Positions 5,729 to 8,237 of a stretch of 8,237 bases of DNA are shown one piece after another. How positions within the stretch are numbered: position 1 is the stretch's first letter; the number at the start of each line of letters is the position of its first letter. A program made the position numbers and the translations under genes. Origin of the DNA: Bacteroidales bacterium (lineage in GTDB: Bacteria > Bacteroidota > Bacteroidia > Bacteroidales > UBA932); contig JAEDMF010000069.1 in assembly GCA_016303175.1 (NCBI GenBank), forward strand, positions 1-8,237, read 5' to 3'. Below the pieces are notes generated by a model. It made no database searches. It was given only the letters and a program-made list of their open reading frames with translations, and was not told the DNA's origin.

Positions 5729-7654
5729 TCAGAGCGGTATGTTGAGGACAAAACGGGCGCCGGGTGAGTAGTTCCTGTCGAGATAGACGAGGCCTTGCAG
5801 CTTTGAGGCAAGTATGCGGCATATGCTCAGGCCAAGTCCTGTTCCAGGCTTGAAGTTGTCGAGCTTGACATATCTGTCGAAAATCACGTCGGCCTTCTCC
5901 GGAGGGACGCCCACGCCGGTGTCAGCGACATAGAAGGAGACGTATCCGGGAGCCTCTTCGGTCGTGCAGCCGATGGTTATGGTGCCGGATTCGGTGTTCT
6001 TGATGGCGTTCGTAAGGAAATTGGTGAGGATCTGCTGCACGCGGAGCATGTCTGAATTCACGCTCAAGTCTTCGCTTACACGGTTCTCGAACACGAGTTT
6101 TACGTCAGCTGAGACCCTGCCTTCGACTATTCGGAGGGCGAATGCGCAGACGGATGCCGGCTTGAACCGGCTTATGCGTATCTTGTAGTTGCCGGTCTCT
6201 ATGTCCGCCATATTCAGAATGTCATCGATAAGGCCAATCAACACCTCGCCGCTGTTGGTGACGATGTCGCCATATTCCTCTTTTTCTTCCGGAGTGAGGG
6301 AGCCGTCAGGAAGGCTGAGCAGCTGCGCGAAGCCTACCAGGGCGTTCAGGGGCGTGCGTATCTCGTGGCTCATGTTCTGGACGAAGGTCGTCTTCATCCT
6401 GTTGGCCTTGTCCGCTTCGTCGCGGGACTTCTGGAGTTTGGTGATGAGTTTCTGTTTTTCCCTGTCCTCGTTGTGCCTTTTGTGGATGTAGACCACCATG
6501 AACAGTATCAGGAGAATCAGGAATGCGGACAGCGATGCGATGATGAGCCTGTTCGACATCGCCAGTTTGTGCTTTGTCGCATCCAGGCTATGGCTCAACT
6601 CCATGTTTCCCATGGATGCGGCAAGCCGGGCTATCGCATCGCTCTGGTTGCTGGAGTGTGCCTTGAATATGGTACGGATTATCCTTTCCTCGAGCTGAGA
6701 CAGTTCTCCGACATTGCCGTAGAGGCTTGCCAGTTCTGCAAAGTACTTGAGGTCCAGTATATTGTCAAATTGTTCCACATTGCTGTGGAAGGTCTCCCAG
6801 TTTCCGGCTGCCGCCGCTTCGGTCGCTCCGAACATAAGGTCTCCTTGAGGGTAATAGCGGGTGTAAGACCTGTCGTCCTCGCGCACCTTGTCCCTGAAGA
6901 AGGCATATTTTGCCAAGTCGTTCTTCTTTGCCCAGTAACGCGCCTCGCAATAATTGCAGCGGAGGGAGTCCACTCCGATTGCCGCCACCTTCCTTGCCTC
7001 TTCAAGGAAGAGCAGGGACGAGTCATTGTCCGCCTTATATGTCTCCGAAAGTTCTGTAAGGGTCCTGACTATGATGGTCTCATTCTTTATTATGGGGTCT
7101 TTGGTCTCCGAATAGATTCCGTAAGCTTTCAGCGCATGTCTGCGGGCGTTGATGAAATCACCCTGTTTCCAGCAGATCAGAGCCAGGTAACGGTGTCCCT
7201 CATAGAATCCGTATTCGCTGTTGTATTTCGTGGCCTCGGACAGCATCTCCAGAAGCAGTTCCAGAACGGCGGTTTCGTCGTGCTCAACGTCTTCCATATA
7301 CATGGCCGTGCGGGTGTAGGCGTTGAAGAAGTATTTGAGTTCGCCCATCTCGAGCGCCTTTTCCTTCAGTTGTTCCATGGCTTCCAGCACCTGTTCCTTT
7401 GAGCTGCCCATACAGAGGTGTCTCAATTCCAGAAGGTGGTATTGGAGTATGGAGTTCTTGTCGCCTTTGGCTATGGCAAGTTTGTGGAATTCCCTGCTCA
7501 GGGAGTCGAAACTGCTCTTGCCTACGGCTTCGTCTGCCTGCATATACAGGCAATGACATTCTGGATACAGCCCGAGATCGTCCTGGGCTTGCAGGCTCAA
7601 GCTTCCGGCAAATAGCAGAAAAAAGGTTGTCAGGACGTATAGAATCCGAGGCAT
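5729..7654 (-). CDS. Membrane sensor histidine kinase with periplasmic TPR-like sensor
   Basis: The 641-residue product starts with a signal peptide ending LQA-Q (22-24). A periplasmic helical-repeat region of TPR type follows (about 25-365), then one membrane span (about 369-390), a short charged coiled coil (391-420) and a cytoplasmic kinase. The H-box is MSHEIRTPLNALVGF with the phosphoacceptor H430. The ATPase domain has the N-box NFLTNAIKNT (N549), G1 DTGVG (578-582) and G2 GTGLGLS (604-610), so it should be active. There is no receiver or output domain, so it is a classical rather than hybrid kinase, and no response regulator is in the window. The sensor region has cysteines C33, C35, C81, C161, C233 and C236, including CxC and CxxC. 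Stop codons of this gene and the permease are 6 bp apart. Function is firm; the signal and partner are unknown. Confidence 0.95.
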   Translation of the reverse strand: MPRILYVLTTFFLLFAGSLSLQAQDDLGLYPECHCLYMQADEAVGKSSFDSLSREFHKLAIAKGDKNSILQYHLLELRHLCMGSSKEQVLEAMEQLKEKALEMGELKYFFNAYTRTAMYMEDVEHDETAVLELLLEMLSEATKYNSEYGFYEGHRYLALICWKQGDFINARRHALKAYGIYSETKDPIIKNETIIVRTLTELSETYKADNDSSLLFLEEARKVAAIGVDSLRCNYCEARYWAKKNDLAKYAFFRDKVREDDRSYTRYYPQGDLMFGATEAAAAGNWETFHSNVEQFDNILDLKYFAELASLYGNVGELSQLEERIIRTIFKAHSSNQSDAIARLAASMGNMELSHSLDATKHKLAMSNRLIIASLSAFLILLILFMVVYIHKRHNEDREKQKLITKLQKSRDEADKANRMKTTFVQNMSHEIRTPLNALVGFAQLLSLPDGSLTPEEKEEYGDIVTNSGEVLIGLIDDILNMADIETGNYKIRISRFKPASVCAFALRIVEGRVSADVKLVFENRVSEDLSVNSDMLRVQQILTNFLTNAIKNTESGTITIGCTTEEAPGYVSFYVADTGVGVPPEKADVIFDRYVKLDNFKPGTGLGLSICRILASKLQGLVYLDRNYSPGARFVLNIPL

Positions 7655-7677
7655 AAGCGCGTGAATGTCTTGTGGCG

Positions 7678-7708
7678 CAAAGATATAATTATTAATTGAT
7701 ACGGCATA
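7678..7708 (-). promoter_or_regulatory. Promoter of the sensor kinase gene
   Basis: On the minus strand TATG (7705-7708) lies 19 bp before TATCTTTG (7678-7685), a perfect -7 box and three of four bases at -33. The box is 23 bp from the kinase ATG at 7654, matching the short-leader layout of the other genes. Confidence 0.65.
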
Positions 7709-7729
7709 TCGCTATCTCGTAAATATTGC

Positions 7730-7737
7730 TATCTTCG
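7730..7737 (+). promoter_or_regulatory. Possible -7 box of the nitroreductase gene
   Basis: TATCTTCG differs from TAnnTTTG at one base, but no good -33 element sits 19-21 bp upstream. It ends 6 bp before the ATG at 7744, which would make the mRNA almost leaderless. The surrounding 7711-7738 contains GCTATCT twice, 17 bp apart in start position, a possible regulator site between divergent genes. Confidence 0.35.
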
Positions 7738-7743
7738 TGTGTT

Positions 7744-8237
7744 ATGAAAAGATTCTGTTTATTCTTCGCATCCCTTGCAATGTTCGTGGGATGTTGTGGC
7801 AGTCAGGAAGTCCATGCTGACAAGGCCGCTGTGGTAGAGGATGTTATAATGAGCCGCAGGAGCATACGTAACTATAAGGATCTCCCCGTGGGAAGGGATA
7901 CATTGGAGCGTATACTTAAGGCAGGAATCAATGCTCCGAACGGACAGAACAGGCAGTCCTGGGAAATCCGTGTCATTGACAGGCCGGAGACGATGGCTAA
8001 GGTCAGAGCAGCAATCGACAGTGTAGACCCTGACCTGCCTGAGGCCTCATCCTGCTTCAGAGGAGCTCCTGTGATGATGTTCGTCGCAGCAGACGAAAGT
8101 TATTCTTTCTCAACCATTGACTGCGGACTTCTTGTCGAGAATATGGTATTGTCAGCCTGGAGCATGGGGGTAGGTTCCATCTGCCTCGGTTCGCCGCTGA
8201 TGTTCCTTATCGGCGACGCCGCCGAAGGCAACAGTCA
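7744..8237 (+). CDS. Nitroreductase-family flavoprotein with lipoprotein-like signal (3' end outside window)
   Basis: An open frame of 164 codons plus two bases runs from ATG 7744 to the right edge. The N-terminus MKRFCLFFASLAMFVGCCG is a hydrophobic signal with a lipobox-like VG-C at residue 17, suggesting export and lipidation, though Phe at -3 is not ideal. The rest is the nitroreductase fold: SRRSIRNYKD (37-46), which in this family binds the FMN phosphate, APNGQNRQSW (64-73) at the flavin, and the MGVGSICLGSP segment late in the visible part. The last part of the domain is missing because of the window edge. The enzymes reduce nitroaromatics, quinones or similar substrates with NAD(P)H; a secreted, lipid-anchored member would need another electron source. 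It diverges from the sensor kinase. Next in-frame Met is M13, which would destroy the signal. Confidence 0.88.
   Translation, partial: MKRFCLFFASLAMFVGCCGSQEVHADKAAVVEDVIMSRRSIRNYKDLPVGRDTLERILKAGINAPNGQNRQSWEIRVIDRPETMAKVRAAIDSVDPDLPEASSCFRGAPVMMFVAADESYSFSTIDCGLLVENMVLSAWSMGVGSICLGSPLMFLIGDAAEGNS

Noticed and set aside
6365..7402. Long plus-strand ORF of 345 codons opposite the sensor kinase gene
   Set aside because: It lies entirely antisense to a kinase gene with all catalytic motifs, and its translation shows no domain or signal; it is a codon-bias shadow.
5729..7654. Hybrid two-component system (kinase plus receiver plus DNA-binding domain)
   Set aside because: The protein ends directly after the ATPase domain; no receiver aspartate region or helix-turn-helix is present.
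1..8237. CRISPR array, tRNA, rRNA or prophage genes
   Set aside because: No spaced direct repeats, cloverleaf with CCA-type end, rRNA segments or phage structural or integrase genes were seen.

Overview
The window looks like a chromosomal segment from a Bacteroidota bacterium, probably order Bacteroidales. Four features point there: promoters of the TTTG-N19/20-TAnnTTTG type, starts without Shine-Dalgarno motifs, a Bacteroidales-type IS4 transposase (DUF4372 plus DDE), and a porin O/P-like protein and a periplasmic TPR-like sensor kinase typical of the phylum. Species cannot be named. The left third (1 to about 2500) is visibly richer in A+T than the genes to its right, which suggests an accessory region abutting a more conserved block.

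Left region, 1-2452. A lipoprotein gene on the minus strand runs off the left edge. Its sequence carries a Cys-His motif and a later Asp-His motif that recall papain-like/CHAP enzymes. A complete 1356-bp IS4-family element (1088-2443) sits directly against its start codon and is flanked by a perfect 9-bp duplication. The insertion separated the lipoprotein gene from a plausible native promoter at 2468-2499. The element has its own good promoter, but its transposase has a one-base frameshift between the catalytic Glu and the Lys of the YREK signature. Inside the lipoprotein gene is a perfect 14-bp stem with a 4-nt loop.

Intergenic region, 2453-2960. This stretch has no convincing protein gene but much secondary structure: a small hairpin, two consecutive plus-strand terminators with no upstream gene to serve, and a 140-bp element bounded by 17-bp perfect inverted repeats that can fold as a nested cloverleaf. 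A doubtful 67-codon minus-strand ORF overlaps it. A good promoter lies at 2909-2939.

Right region, 2961-8237. An outer-membrane porin-like protein and an inner-membrane GATE-domain permease form a tight two-gene operon, which suggests that one substrate crosses both membranes. The permease has an unusual appended soluble beta-rich domain. A membrane sensor histidine kinase with a periplasmic helical-repeat sensor converges on the permease, with 6 bp between stop codons. A lipoprotein-like nitroreductase, cut by the right edge, diverges from the kinase across an 89-bp promoter region. No partner response regulator is visible.
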